Shown: piece by piece, positions 9,145-16,262 of the stretch
Layout: every line of letters starts with the position of its first letter
Numbering within the stretch: the first letter of the stretch is position 1
From: Candidatus Melainabacteria bacterium
GTDB lineage: Bacteria > Cyanobacteriota > Vampirovibrionia > Obscuribacterales > Obscuribacteraceae
Reading direction: 5' to 3'
Assembly: GCA_003175915.1 (NCBI GenBank)
Contig: PSRH01000225.1
Span: 1 to 29,089, forward strand
Length of the DNA stretch: 29,089 nt
The notes under the pieces: model-generated
Databases searched by the model: none
What the model was told of the DNA's origin: nothing
What the model saw: the letters and a program-made list of their open reading frames with translations, nothing else
Position numbers and translations under genes: made by a program

Positions 9145-9726
9145 TCAGCCTTTCAGCGGTGCGATGTCGTACTTCCTGCGTAAACGAGCATCGGTCTCTT
9201 TATTTTCCCGATCCAGCTTCTCCAGTTCCCGCTTTCTTGAGATCAATTCAGGTAGTATTTTACGCCGCTCTTCGGAACTTGTGTTCTCCGCCTCACATAT
9301 ATCGGCAAATAGCTGTCGAGCATCCTTGAAGTAGTGGATGTAGCCCTCATGTAGCGCTGCTGTTTCTTTGGGAGGCTTGAGTTCTTCCATTTGCCTGATT
9401 GCCCAGTCATACTTTTCGATCATTCTTTTGAGTAACGGAGTAGCTTCGCTGCTAAACAGGGCCATTGGATTGAGGACCAACATAAACAGGTGCCTGGACT
9501 GAATCTTCTCCCTTAAGCTCATGCGTGAATGGCGGCGAATTGCGTCGTAACGATTGAACCAACCGTAAACATCCAGCGCATCTTGGCTTACATAAGTGGG
9601 CCGGCATTCGCTACCTTCAAGCTGCTGTGCCAGAAGTTCCTTCTGGGCAAAGCCTACTATTGACAAACTGCCAAGCACAAGAAGCAGAAGTTGTACGTGA
9701 TTAAGAGAGACCGCTAGTTTGCGCAT
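9145..9726 (-). CDS. Exported alpha-helical protein of unknown function
   Basis: The 193-residue product has an N-terminal signal peptide: MRKLAVSLNHVQ followed by LLLLVLGSLSIVGFAQ, with possible cleavage near residues 28-35. The mature part is mostly charged helix, with two Cys (in SECRPTY near residue 41 and DICEAEN near 140) and a strongly charged C-terminal helix rich in KRELEKLDRENKE. The family is unknown to me. It is upstream of the small coiled-coil gene and probably co-transcribed with it. The 107-base gap upstream to the MshEN-repeat gene contains no other gene. Confidence 0.7.
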   Translation of the reverse strand: MRKLAVSLNHVQLLLLVLGSLSIVGFAQKELLAQQLEGSECRPTYVSQDALDVYGWFNRYDAIRRHSRMSLREKIQSRHLFMLVLNPMALFSSEATPLLKRMIEKYDWAIRQMEELKPPKETAALHEGYIHYFKDARQLFADICEAENTSSEERRKILPELISRKRELEKLDRENKETDARLRRKYDIAPLKG

Positions 9727-9833
9727 GCACCGAAGCCAACTAAAGGCAGGTTCAAATCACAATCGACTGTTATAGCTCTATCCCTTCAGACCGCACCATT
9801 CTTGATTAGCATACCATTTAATCGGCGCACCAT

Positions 9834-11003
9834 CTATGGTATCTCATCATCCAAGACAGCTATCGGCTGCTCTGGTTTTGCGAAGCGGGCAAAGAACTTT
9901 TTCGTTACTTCGGTTAAGGCCACACTAAGAAGGGCTGCCGCACATCCGACCGCAAACCCGGCAAGCATGCCGTTTCGTCGCTCGGCCCGAGCTTGTACGC
10001 CGCTCCAGCCGGTCAATTCTTCCAGAGCGCGCTTCAGGCGAATCTTCTTACTGCGGCTGATTTTCAAAGCTTGGATAGCCTGTTCGGAACCGAGCTGCCC
10101 TTTGGCAATCAGGGCATGGCATTCCAAAACGGTGGCTAGTTCTTCCGGTTTCAGCAAACCTAGATTTTCAAAGACATACGCCGAAAGCAGGGGATCGCCA
10201 AGCAACTTGTCGTAAACCGTTTGCAAATCCCGCTTGCGGACAAAGCCCGCTCCTTCGAGCAAATATGTCAGCGTAGGCGTTCCTGGGTTTTGCCCCTCCG
10301 CATGAGGCAGACTCTTGAGTGAACTATAGGATTGATGGGCGGCTCCTTTAGGATGCGTGATCTGAATTCTAGTTTTGGCCACTTGTTCCGATAGAGCGTC
10401 CGACTGAAGAGCGGCAAATCGTTGCGACTCTTCTGCTTTCAGCCAGAAGGCATGTTCGGTCTTCAGCTGCTCAGCCGCTTGCTCTATACTGAGGCGCCCT
10501 TGCCTGAGCCTTTCTTGCAACCGCAAAATGGCGGGAAAGAAAGCGGCAGATAATATTCCCTCGGAAATCAGGGCATTTTTAAGGGAATAGCCGGCCTTGG
10601 CACTTCCTTGCAACACCCGGTCCAATTGGGACTGGGGCACTATACCGGACTTTCGCACCAGGTCTGCCATCAGCTTCGTTTTCTGGGCAAAGCGGGGCGA
10701 AGAATAGATTTCGTCAAGCAGATCATCTGCATAAATTTCTCTGCCTGCCAGACGTCTCAGACAGCTATAGGCTTCCTCGCGACTAAGAAGCTCTTCGGCC
10801 ACTAAGACTTGCAGGTGATTGGACATATCCAAAAGAGACTCGTCGATGCAGTTAGAAGTCATCAACACCCTGCTCACCGGGGTTTGCAATCTTTTGGAAA
10901 CTTGAATAGCCTCACTTAAATCGTGCGAACTGATAAGACCCGACTGAGCCAGCAGTTCAGGTATATCTATTTCACTAGCGTAATCAGTAACCTGGTTATC
11001 CAC
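9834..11003 (-). CDS. Membrane-anchored protein with degenerate GspE_N/MshEN-type repeats
   Basis: The 389-residue protein is built from about three repeats of the T2SSE_N/MshEN fold: a helix with LLxxxGLIS-x(5)-L-x(3)-hydrophobic, then xVLMxxxxIDExxL. Examples start near residues 14 (LLAQSGLISSHDL), 110 (LVRKSGIVPQSQL) and 255 (LLEGAGFVRKRDL). One transmembrane helix sits near the C-terminus (about residues 347-365, GMLAGFAVGCAAALLSVAL), with a short tail behind it. There are no Walker motifs. In MshE the equivalent domain binds cyclic-di-GMP through a conserved Arg/Gly start and terminal Gln; these residues are mostly absent here, so ligand binding is doubtful. The start is GTG; no strong SD is seen. 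It is divergent from the related gene at 11268, suggesting a shared role. Confidence 0.68.
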   Translation of the reverse strand: MDNQVTDYASEIDIPELLAQSGLISSHDLSEAIQVSKRLQTPVSRVLMTSNCIDESLLDMSNHLQVLVAEELLSREEAYSCLRRLAGREIYADDLLDEIYSSPRFAQKTKLMADLVRKSGIVPQSQLDRVLQGSAKAGYSLKNALISEGILSAAFFPAILRLQERLRQGRLSIEQAAEQLKTEHAFWLKAEESQRFAALQSDALSEQVAKTRIQITHPKGAAHQSYSSLKSLPHAEGQNPGTPTLTYLLEGAGFVRKRDLQTVYDKLLGDPLLSAYVFENLGLLKPEELATVLECHALIAKGQLGSEQAIQALKISRSKKIRLKRALEELTGWSGVQARAERRNGMLAGFAVGCAAALLSVALTEVTKKFFARFAKPEQPIAVLDDEIP

Positions 11004-11267
11004 TCGCGTTTATGACCTGGAAAAAAGAAGCATTTCCGTTAATTAATTGCTGCGAAGTCACATCGAACATCGCAAGGTATATGTTTTATAGTAAATCACA
11101 AAGAAGGCCTCCTGGGTGGATGAAAAAGAGAGGTCGTATTAAGGGCAACAACCAGAATTGGTTATCGTCCCGGCAGGCGGCATTCTCTGAGGACGGGCCA
11201 TGTTTTGTAAATACCCGTGGAGGGAACAAAAATACCGGCAACAAGTAGATCTTGTTGATCTTTTTAG
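11004..11267. other. 264-base divergent intergenic region between the two MshEN-repeat genes
   Basis: No convincing gene is present. AT-rich sequence around 11078-11096 contains possible -10 elements (TATATG, TATAGT) but no convincing -35 partner. A small inverted repeat AACCA/TGGTT occurs near 11149-11162. The region must carry the promoters of both neighbouring genes, but I cannot place them. Confidence 0.3.
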
Positions 11268-12542
11268 ATGGGTCCATACATGTCTCTAATCGGCAAAGGG
11301 ATTGGCGAATTGCTGGTTGATAATGGACTAATCAGCGCCGCGCAATTAGAGTTAGTCCTTGAGGAAAAGAAAAAGACAGGGCAGTCTATCTCTCAAATAC
11401 TGGCACGCTTAGGCTTAGTCAGTGAGAATCAGCTGAAAGATACGCTTGAGCTCCAATACGGCGCCACCTACGTAGCCCTGAATAAAATCAAAATTGAACC
11501 CCGGACGATCAACCTTCTTCCTGAGGAATTGATTCGTACTAACCGGGTATTACCAATTTCGCAGCAGGACGATCACCTTAATCTCGCCATGGTTAATCCA
11601 GACGACGCGGATGCCCTCAAGCAGATCAAAGTCCATCTTCAGTCGTTTCACATCAAAGCCATGGTTTGCCTGGAGGATGATTTCGAGCGCTTCGTCAATT
11701 TTTTCTTTCCGGCCTCACAACCGGCCCTACCCTTGCCACAGGTTGAGACGCCCAAGCAAGAAGCGCCACCAGCCCCGCCGCCTCCCCAAGCCGCTAAAGA
11801 GCTAGATCTTCCCGAGGAGGAAACTGACGCCTCCGACCTGGGCAATTTCCTCTTAAGGCAAGGAGTACTTGATATCGACCAGCTATATGATGCGCTGCGC
11901 AGCAGCCTGCAAACCAACAAGACATTGACTCAGACTCTGGTCGCAAAGAAGGTGCTAACCAAAGAAAGAATTGGCGAATTGATCAAGTTAATGCATGCCT
12001 CCTCAGGTAGTCAGGCGAAGTTGGAGAATTCGCCCGACCCAGGCATCAGAGGCGATGGCCAGATCGCGAAGGCAAGAGCCGGTCAGGTTAAGGCTCAAGG
12101 TCAAGAACTGGTCAATGAGCTTAGAAACGAAGAAGAGAATGGCAGCAGTTTCCAGGATAGCGAGGACGATATTGATTTCCTCAATCTCTTTAAACAGGCA
12201 CCTCAGACTCCGGTGAGTCTTCTTGCCCACCAAATAATCACCAAAGCTGTCGAGCAAAAATGGTCAGATATTCACATTGAAGGGCGCAAGGATTTTATTC
12301 TTGTCAAATATGTCAACAAATTGGACGTTATGGAAGAATCGCATCTGGATCGAGAGTTTTTTACCGAGCTGGTGGCATCCTATAAACTCTTCGCCGGATT
12401 AGATCCATCAGTGGTGAAGAAACCGCAAGATAACCGGATTCCAATGACCATCCTCAACCGCCAGATCGAATTGAGAGTAACGAGTATCCCGGAAGAACAT
12501 CAAGAGATGGTCGCTATCTCGATCAAGTACTTGAACGGCTGA
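11268..12542 (+). CDS. PilB/GspE-like protein lacking the ATPase motor domain
   Basis: The 424-residue protein matches the N-terminal portion of type IV pilus/type II secretion ATPases. Residues about 5-150 are a T2SSE_N/MshEN domain (IGELLVDNGLISAAQLELVL, then QILARLGLVSENQLKDTLEL, then a LLPEELI and LAMVNPDDADAL stretch typical of PilB). A Pro-rich linker follows (about 150-185), then a second MshEN-like repeat (about 190-250), a polar linker, and residues about 310-424 resembling the N2 domain: SDIHIE near 333, KKPQDNRIP and LRVTSIPEEHQEMVAISI. Canonical enzymes continue from this point into Walker A, but the frame ends here and no Walker A, Asp-box or Walker B sequence is encoded in the following 167 bases. 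The start could be ATG 11268 or ATG 11280; neither has a clear SD. It is probably a regulator or assembly adaptor rather than a motor. Confidence 0.75.
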   Translation: MGPYMSLIGKGIGELLVDNGLISAAQLELVLEEKKKTGQSISQILARLGLVSENQLKDTLELQYGATYVALNKIKIEPRTINLLPEELIRTNRVLPISQQDDHLNLAMVNPDDADALKQIKVHLQSFHIKAMVCLEDDFERFVNFFFPASQPALPLPQVETPKQEAPPAPPPPQAAKELDLPEEETDASDLGNFLLRQGVLDIDQLYDALRSSLQTNKTLTQTLVAKKVLTKERIGELIKLMHASSGSQAKLENSPDPGIRGDGQIAKARAGQVKAQGQELVNELRNEEENGSSFQDSEDDIDFLNLFKQAPQTPVSLLAHQIITKAVEQKWSDIHIEGRKDFILVKYVNKLDVMEESHLDREFFTELVASYKLFAGLDPSVVKKPQDNRIPMTILNRQIELRVTSIPEEHQEMVAISIKYLNG

Positions 12543-12571
12543 TGTTTGAATGATGGTATCACCAGTAGTGA

Positions 12572-12593
12572 CACCTGTCGCTTCCAACAGGTG
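12572..12593 (+). terminator. Inverted repeat after the PilB/GspE-like gene
   Basis: CACCTGT (12572-12578) and ACAGGTG (12587-12593) pair perfectly around an 8-base loop, 30 bases after the stop. An alternative pairing uses an upstream ATCACC with GGTGAT. There is no T run, so a factor-independent terminator is only weakly supported. Confidence 0.3.
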
Positions 12594-12709
12594 ATATTGA
12601 TGGCCAGAAGGCGGCTAAATCAAAACAGCATTAATTCAGCTTTTCAAGGGTTGTTAATTGGTCAAAACTAGCTACCCTGAAATTCGATTCTTGCTCATGA
12701 GGAAGCTCA

Positions 12710-14851
12710 ATGCCTTTCGAAATTAGTGTCGGTCCGCCTGTTCTCACGATCAACCAGGGCAACACAATTCTAGTTACCGATCTGGATGGTTCGGTAAGAA
12801 CTGATTCTGAGATGGGTTTATATTCCTTTGATACACGATTGGTCAGTCACTACGAGGTTCTTTCCAACGGAAACTACTGGACGCGCCTCTCCTCGAGTAC
12901 AACTGCCTATGACTCGGCCCGTATCCATTTGATCAACAGGAGCTTCAATACTGAGTGCGGCAGGATTCCCGAAAACACAGTAGCGTTGACAATTGATCGA
13001 CAAGTGGCCGAGGGAGTAGTCGAGCAGCTAACAATAACTAATTATGGGCCCGATCGCATCAAATTCAACTTTGAGATCGTCATTCGCTGCGACTTTGCCG
13101 ACATTTTTGAGGTGCGAGCCAATTCCTTCTACCGGCGCGGACGCATTGCCACTGAGTGGAGAACCGACAAACAGGTACTGGTCAACGAGTATTCCAATGG
13201 AGATTTTCAGCGTCGTCTTGATTATAAAGTGCTCTCCTCCAGCTCGCCTGCTTACCTGGCCAATGGTCGGGTTACCTTTGAAGTGGAACTGGATCGCGGT
13301 GCTACCTGGCAGGCTGAAGCGCAGTTTGTCACAAGTTCCAGCGAAGGCAGCTTTATTAAGTCTGCCGTAAAACGCATAAGAAAGCCGGCCATCGATCTTC
13401 GTCAAGCTTGGTCGACCCATTCCACCAAATTGACCAGTTCAAACGAAGATATCTATCGCTTTTATCGTTGCTCGGTAGAAGACATGGGCGCCATGCGTTT
13501 GTACGAACAATTAAAAGACGTAGACCTCTGGATTCCAGCCGCCGGTGTTCCCTGGTATGTAACCCTATTCGGCCGGGACAGCCTGATTGTCAGCTTGCAA
13601 ACCATGCCTATTTCAGCGCGTCTAGGTATCGGTGCCCTGCACGAGCTGGCCCAATATCAAGCCAAAGCGATCGATGATTGGCGTGATGCCGAACCTGGCA
13701 AGATACCGCATGAAATACGGGCGGGTGAACTTGCCTATCTCAAACGAATTCCCCATACGCCCTACTACGGCACGGCTGATGCCACACCCCTCTTTCTCAT
13801 CGTCTTGCATGAGGCCTGGAAATGGTTGGGAAATAACGACTTACTCAAGCAATATAAGGATGTAACCGAGAAGTGCCTCGACTGGATCGACAATTACGGG
13901 GACATTGATGGCGACGGCTTCCAGGAGTATAAGACGCGCTCGAGGGAAGGTTATGAGAATATGGGCTGGAAGGACTCCGGAGATGCAATCGTCTATCCGG
14001 ACGGCAGCCAGGTTAAGCAACCGAAAGCGCTTTGCGAGCTACAGGGCTATGTTTATGATGCCTGGGTAAGAACTGCCGAAGCTTTTACCGCTCTGGGCGA
14101 ACTGGAGAAGGCGCAAACTCTGAGGAAAAAAGCCGAAGATCTTAAAGATAAATTCGCCGAGCATTTCTGGTGTGATGACATTGGTTTTTTCGCGCTTACG
14201 CTCGACTCGGCCAAGCAACCAGTAAAGACGATCGCTTCCAACGCTGGACATTGCTTGTGGAGCGGTATTGCCAAACCAGAGCATGCTGACCGGATAGTGA
14301 AAAGATTTTTTGAGCCGGATCTGTTTTCCGGTTGGGGAATTCGCACTCTATCAAGTCTAAATCCCGCATTTAACCCGCATTCTTACCATCTAGGATCAAT
14401 CTGGCCGCACGACAACGGTTTGATCGCTCTTGGGTTTAAACGCTACGGCTATCACGCCGAGGCAGCCCGGGTGGCCCGTGATATTTCTGAGGCAGCCAGC
14501 TTTTTTGTCGGACATCGTTTGCCTGAACTCTATGCTGGTACAGAGCGAACGCCGGGTAGTTTTCCCGTGCAATACTTACAAGCCAACGTACCGCAAGCCT
14601 GGGCAGCCGGCTCGATTTTCCACTTATTGCAGGCAATGCTCGGACTTCAAGCCGACGCACCTAACCACAAGTTATACGTCGATCCCCAATTACCCAAATG
14701 GCTTCCCGATATCACTTTAACCAATCTGTCTGTAGGTGACGCCATTCTTGAATTACGTTTCTGGCGCGACGGTTCAGAAAGTCGCTGGGATGCCAAAGTC
14801 GTCTCCGGAAAACTAGAAGTGGAACAACACGATTTCCACCTGCACAACTAA
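12710..14851 (+). CDS. Amylo-alpha-1,6-glucosidase / glycogen debranching enzyme family
   Basis: The 713-residue protein has an N-terminal GDE_N_bis-type beta domain (residues about 5-240, with LVTDLDGSV and GLYSFDTRLVSHYEVL) and a C-terminal (alpha/alpha)6 glycosidase barrel (about 250-700). Family motifs include AAGVPWYVTLFGRDSL (about 276-291), GKIPHEIRAGE (about 329), GTADATPLFL (about 354), DIDGDGFQEY (about 399), GWKDSGDAI (about 418), and GSIWPHDNGLIALG (about 562). Acidic residues in GRDS, WKDSGD and WPHDN are the likely catalytic and binding set. It should cleave alpha-1,6 branch residues of glycogen-like glucans or act on related oligosaccharides in the cytoplasm, as there is no signal peptide. 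The start is supported by GAGGAAG spaced 4-5 bases before the ATG. No other glycogen genes are in the window. Confidence 0.9.
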   Translation: MPFEISVGPPVLTINQGNTILVTDLDGSVRTDSEMGLYSFDTRLVSHYEVLSNGNYWTRLSSSTTAYDSARIHLINRSFNTECGRIPENTVALTIDRQVAEGVVEQLTITNYGPDRIKFNFEIVIRCDFADIFEVRANSFYRRGRIATEWRTDKQVLVNEYSNGDFQRRLDYKVLSSSSPAYLANGRVTFEVELDRGATWQAEAQFVTSSSEGSFIKSAVKRIRKPAIDLRQAWSTHSTKLTSSNEDIYRFYRCSVEDMGAMRLYEQLKDVDLWIPAAGVPWYVTLFGRDSLIVSLQTMPISARLGIGALHELAQYQAKAIDDWRDAEPGKIPHEIRAGELAYLKRIPHTPYYGTADATPLFLIVLHEAWKWLGNNDLLKQYKDVTEKCLDWIDNYGDIDGDGFQEYKTRSREGYENMGWKDSGDAIVYPDGSQVKQPKALCELQGYVYDAWVRTAEAFTALGELEKAQTLRKKAEDLKDKFAEHFWCDDIGFFALTLDSAKQPVKTIASNAGHCLWSGIAKPEHADRIVKRFFEPDLFSGWGIRTLSSLNPAFNPHSYHLGSIWPHDNGLIALGFKRYGYHAEAARVARDISEAASFFVGHRLPELYAGTERTPGSFPVQYLQANVPQAWAAGSIFHLLQAMLGLQADAPNHKLYVDPQLPKWLPDITLTNLSVGDAILELRFWRDGSESRWDAKVVSGKLEVEQHDFHLHN

Positions 14852-14921
14852 TCGCGGTCAAACTCTTGCCTTAAACTTTCATGAGGCGATAAGATTTAAG
14901 CAGGGAGGTGAAATTGTCACC

Positions 14922-15563
14922 ATGTCCTCACCCTCTTCGGTAACACTGCGCCAGCTACCCCTTTTCCCACTTCCGGAAGTGGTGCTGTTTCCGAAGGCGA
15001 ACTTACCTCTGCATATTTTTGAGATGCGTTACAGGGAAATGGTCCAGACAATCCTGGCAAGCGATTGCTGCTTCGGGGTATTAATGTGGGACCCTGCCAC
15101 CAAAGAAACCGCCCGCATTGGCTGCGTCACTGAAATCGACCATGTCGAACGCTTGCAGGACGGGCGTATGAATATACTGACGCGCGGATTGAAGCGCTTC
15201 CGCGTTGTGGAATTGCTCAAGAAGAAACCGTACCTGGTTGGCTTAGTAGAATGGCTCTATGACGACCAGCCAGATCGCGATTTGAGCGGACTTTGCGAGG
15301 ACGCAGTCTGCCTGCTTACGGACGTCGCCCGCCTTTCCGGAAGGCTCACGGAACGAATCATCGAACTACCTGGCGATCTACCAAGACAACCAGAAGAGCT
15401 TTCCTATTGGGTGGCGGCCAATCTATACGGAGACGCCAGTGAACAACAGGCTCTATTGGAACTGCAAGATACTGCTGTTCGTCTCGAGCGAGAAATCGAA
15501 ACTTTGGCAACGACGGTAAAAGAGCTTGCCGCTCGCACAGCCATCAAAGAGGCGTTTGCCTAG
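14922..15563 (+). CDS. LON peptidase substrate-binding domain protein
   Basis: The 213-residue protein is a stand-alone Lon N-terminal (LON/PUA-like) domain. It opens with LPLFPLPEVVLFPKANLPLH, immediately followed by IFEMRYREM, the family signature. FGVLMW, IGCVTEIDHVERLQDGRMNI and LTRGLKRFRV continue the beta barrel, and residues about 115-210 are a helical half. There is no AAA+ or Ser-Lys protease part, so it is not Lon itself. Such proteins are common in cyanobacteria and proteobacteria but their role is poorly defined; substrate or partner recognition is a guess. A strong SD, GGGAGGTGA, precedes the ATG. A possible promoter (TTGCCT, 16-base spacer, GATAAG) lies in the 70-base gap upstream. 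Confidence 0.92.
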   Translation: MSSPSSVTLRQLPLFPLPEVVLFPKANLPLHIFEMRYREMVQTILASDCCFGVLMWDPATKETARIGCVTEIDHVERLQDGRMNILTRGLKRFRVVELLKKKPYLVGLVEWLYDDQPDRDLSGLCEDAVCLLTDVARLSGRLTERIIELPGDLPRQPEELSYWVAANLYGDASEQQALLELQDTAVRLEREIETLATTVKELAARTAIKEAFA

Positions 15564-16004
15564 GCATCACCGGCAATACCACAGCCGCCAGGGTCACTTT
15601 CGCTTGCCCACCGCTTTAAGATGGGACCCTGGCTGAGTTGGTCGACTCGCTCAGCCAGCTTGGCGGCCGCTTTGTCGTTTGGCATAAGCGGTCTCATCGA
15701 TCAGGCGCACCAGATTTTTTCAGCGAAGGCGCTCAAACCCTTTGCTGGTACGGCAATTGTTAGCTAGCAACCGCCAGGAAGGATCGGCTGAGACTAGTCT
15801 AATCTTCGCTTCAAGCCAGGAATAATCACATTTCTCGGAATTCTTAATTGTCGGTTTCAGCCGATTTATTCATCGACAGAAAGAGGTGGATTGGCTAAGA
15901 TGGAAGTTGTAACTCTAGGCGTTCCAAGGTAGCTCGGTAGGCACTTAAACGCCAGCATCTTTTTGTTCTAACACCTGGCGAAATTGTGGACTGAAATCCG
16001 TCAT
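15560..16004 (-). pseudogene. Possible decayed gene remnant, reverse strand
   Basis: Read on the reverse strand, this stretch gives a series of short protein-like frames in tandem. An ATG at 16004 opens 19 codons (MTDFSPQFRQVLEQKDAGV), with AAAGGAGG 13 bases upstream. An overlapping +1 frame gives 30 codons (starting MLAFKCLPSYLGTP). An open frame at 15869-15723 contains CDYSWLEAKIRLVSADPSW and continues past one TGA as KNLVRLIDETAYAKRQ. A shifted frame (ATG 15697) gives 45 residues ending at 15560, containing AAKLAERVDQLSQGP and ILKRWASESDP. Joined, this would be one protein of about 140 residues broken by frameshifts and stops. I do not recognise a family, and chance open frames are not excluded. 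Confidence 0.25.
15629..15658 (+). other. Perfect 9-bp inverted repeat after the LON-domain gene
   Basis: CTGGCTGAG (15629-15637) pairs exactly with CTCAGCCAG (15650-15658) around a 12-base loop that contains GTCGAC. It begins 66 bases after the LON-domain stop. No T run follows, so it is either a rho-dependent or processed 3' end, or belongs to the decayed reverse-strand gene. Confidence 0.4.
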
Positions 16005-16120
16005 AAATTGAGGTAGGCCTCCTTTCGGTTCACTGAGAGCACCTGCAGGATTCCCGGAAACTCGCCCGTGTACCTTTGTGAAGCGTTGCTCTTTATTCAA
16101 CTCTTAACAAATCGGCAGTC

Positions 16121-16173
16121 CCTCGATAGGCAGGAGAGAATTAGCGAGGCTTACTGAGTGAAAGTAATCGAGG
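16121..16173 (+). other. Candidate structured leader: nested stems upstream of the NmrA-type gene
   Basis: CCTCGAT (16121-16127) is the exact complement of ATCGAGG (16167-16173). Inside it, TTACT (16151-16155) pairs with AGTAA (16163-16167) around a 7-base loop, leaving 23 unpaired bases on the 5' side. The outer and inner stems abut on the 3' side, as in a coaxial or bulged stem. It lies about 90 bases before the start of the reductase gene. Confidence 0.3.
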
Positions 16174-16224
16174 TAACAGCAGGCGGGTTTGGCTAGCTGC
16201 TTTTACCTCAAGAGCAAGCTTTTC

Positions 16225-16248
16225 AGCCGGAGCGAACTCTGCCCGGCT
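16225..16248 (+). other. Hairpin immediately upstream of the NmrA-type gene's ribosome-binding site
   Basis: AGCCGG (16225-16230) and CCGGCT (16243-16248) form a GC-rich 6-bp stem with a 12-base loop in which GAG and CTC can also pair around CGAA. It ends 8 bases before AAGGAG (16257-16262), so it does not hide the SD but could influence translation or mRNA stability. Confidence 0.35.
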
Positions 16249-16262
16249 AACAGCAGAAGGAG

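Larger units (their letters stand above)
15564..16262. other. 700-base gene-poor region with several inverted repeats
   Basis: This is the longest stretch without an intact gene. Besides the possible remnant on the reverse strand it has three strong inverted repeats (15629-15658, 16121-16173 and 16225-16248). I compared it by eye with the conserved cores of RNase P RNA, tmRNA, SRP RNA and common riboswitches and saw no match. It may hold the leader of the downstream reductase operon. Confidence 0.4.

Noticed and set aside
9811..9842. ATACCAT/ATGGTAT inverted repeat as a terminator of the anchored MshEN gene
   Set aside because: The 18-base loop and 7-bp AT-rich stem are weak and overlap the stop codon, with no T run.
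11012..11248. 78-codon forward frame in the divergent intergenic region
   Set aside because: Its sequence has no family resemblance or hydrophobic pattern, no SD before the ATG, and it overlaps where both promoters must lie.
13028..13420. 130-codon reverse frame inside the debranching-enzyme gene
   Set aside because: It is antisense to strongly conserved family sequence and has no recognisable features; it is a shadow of the real gene.
15564..16262. A housekeeping RNA (RNase P, tmRNA, SRP or 6S RNA) in the gene-poor region
   Set aside because: None of the highly conserved core segments is visible on either strand; only unassigned inverted repeats are seen.
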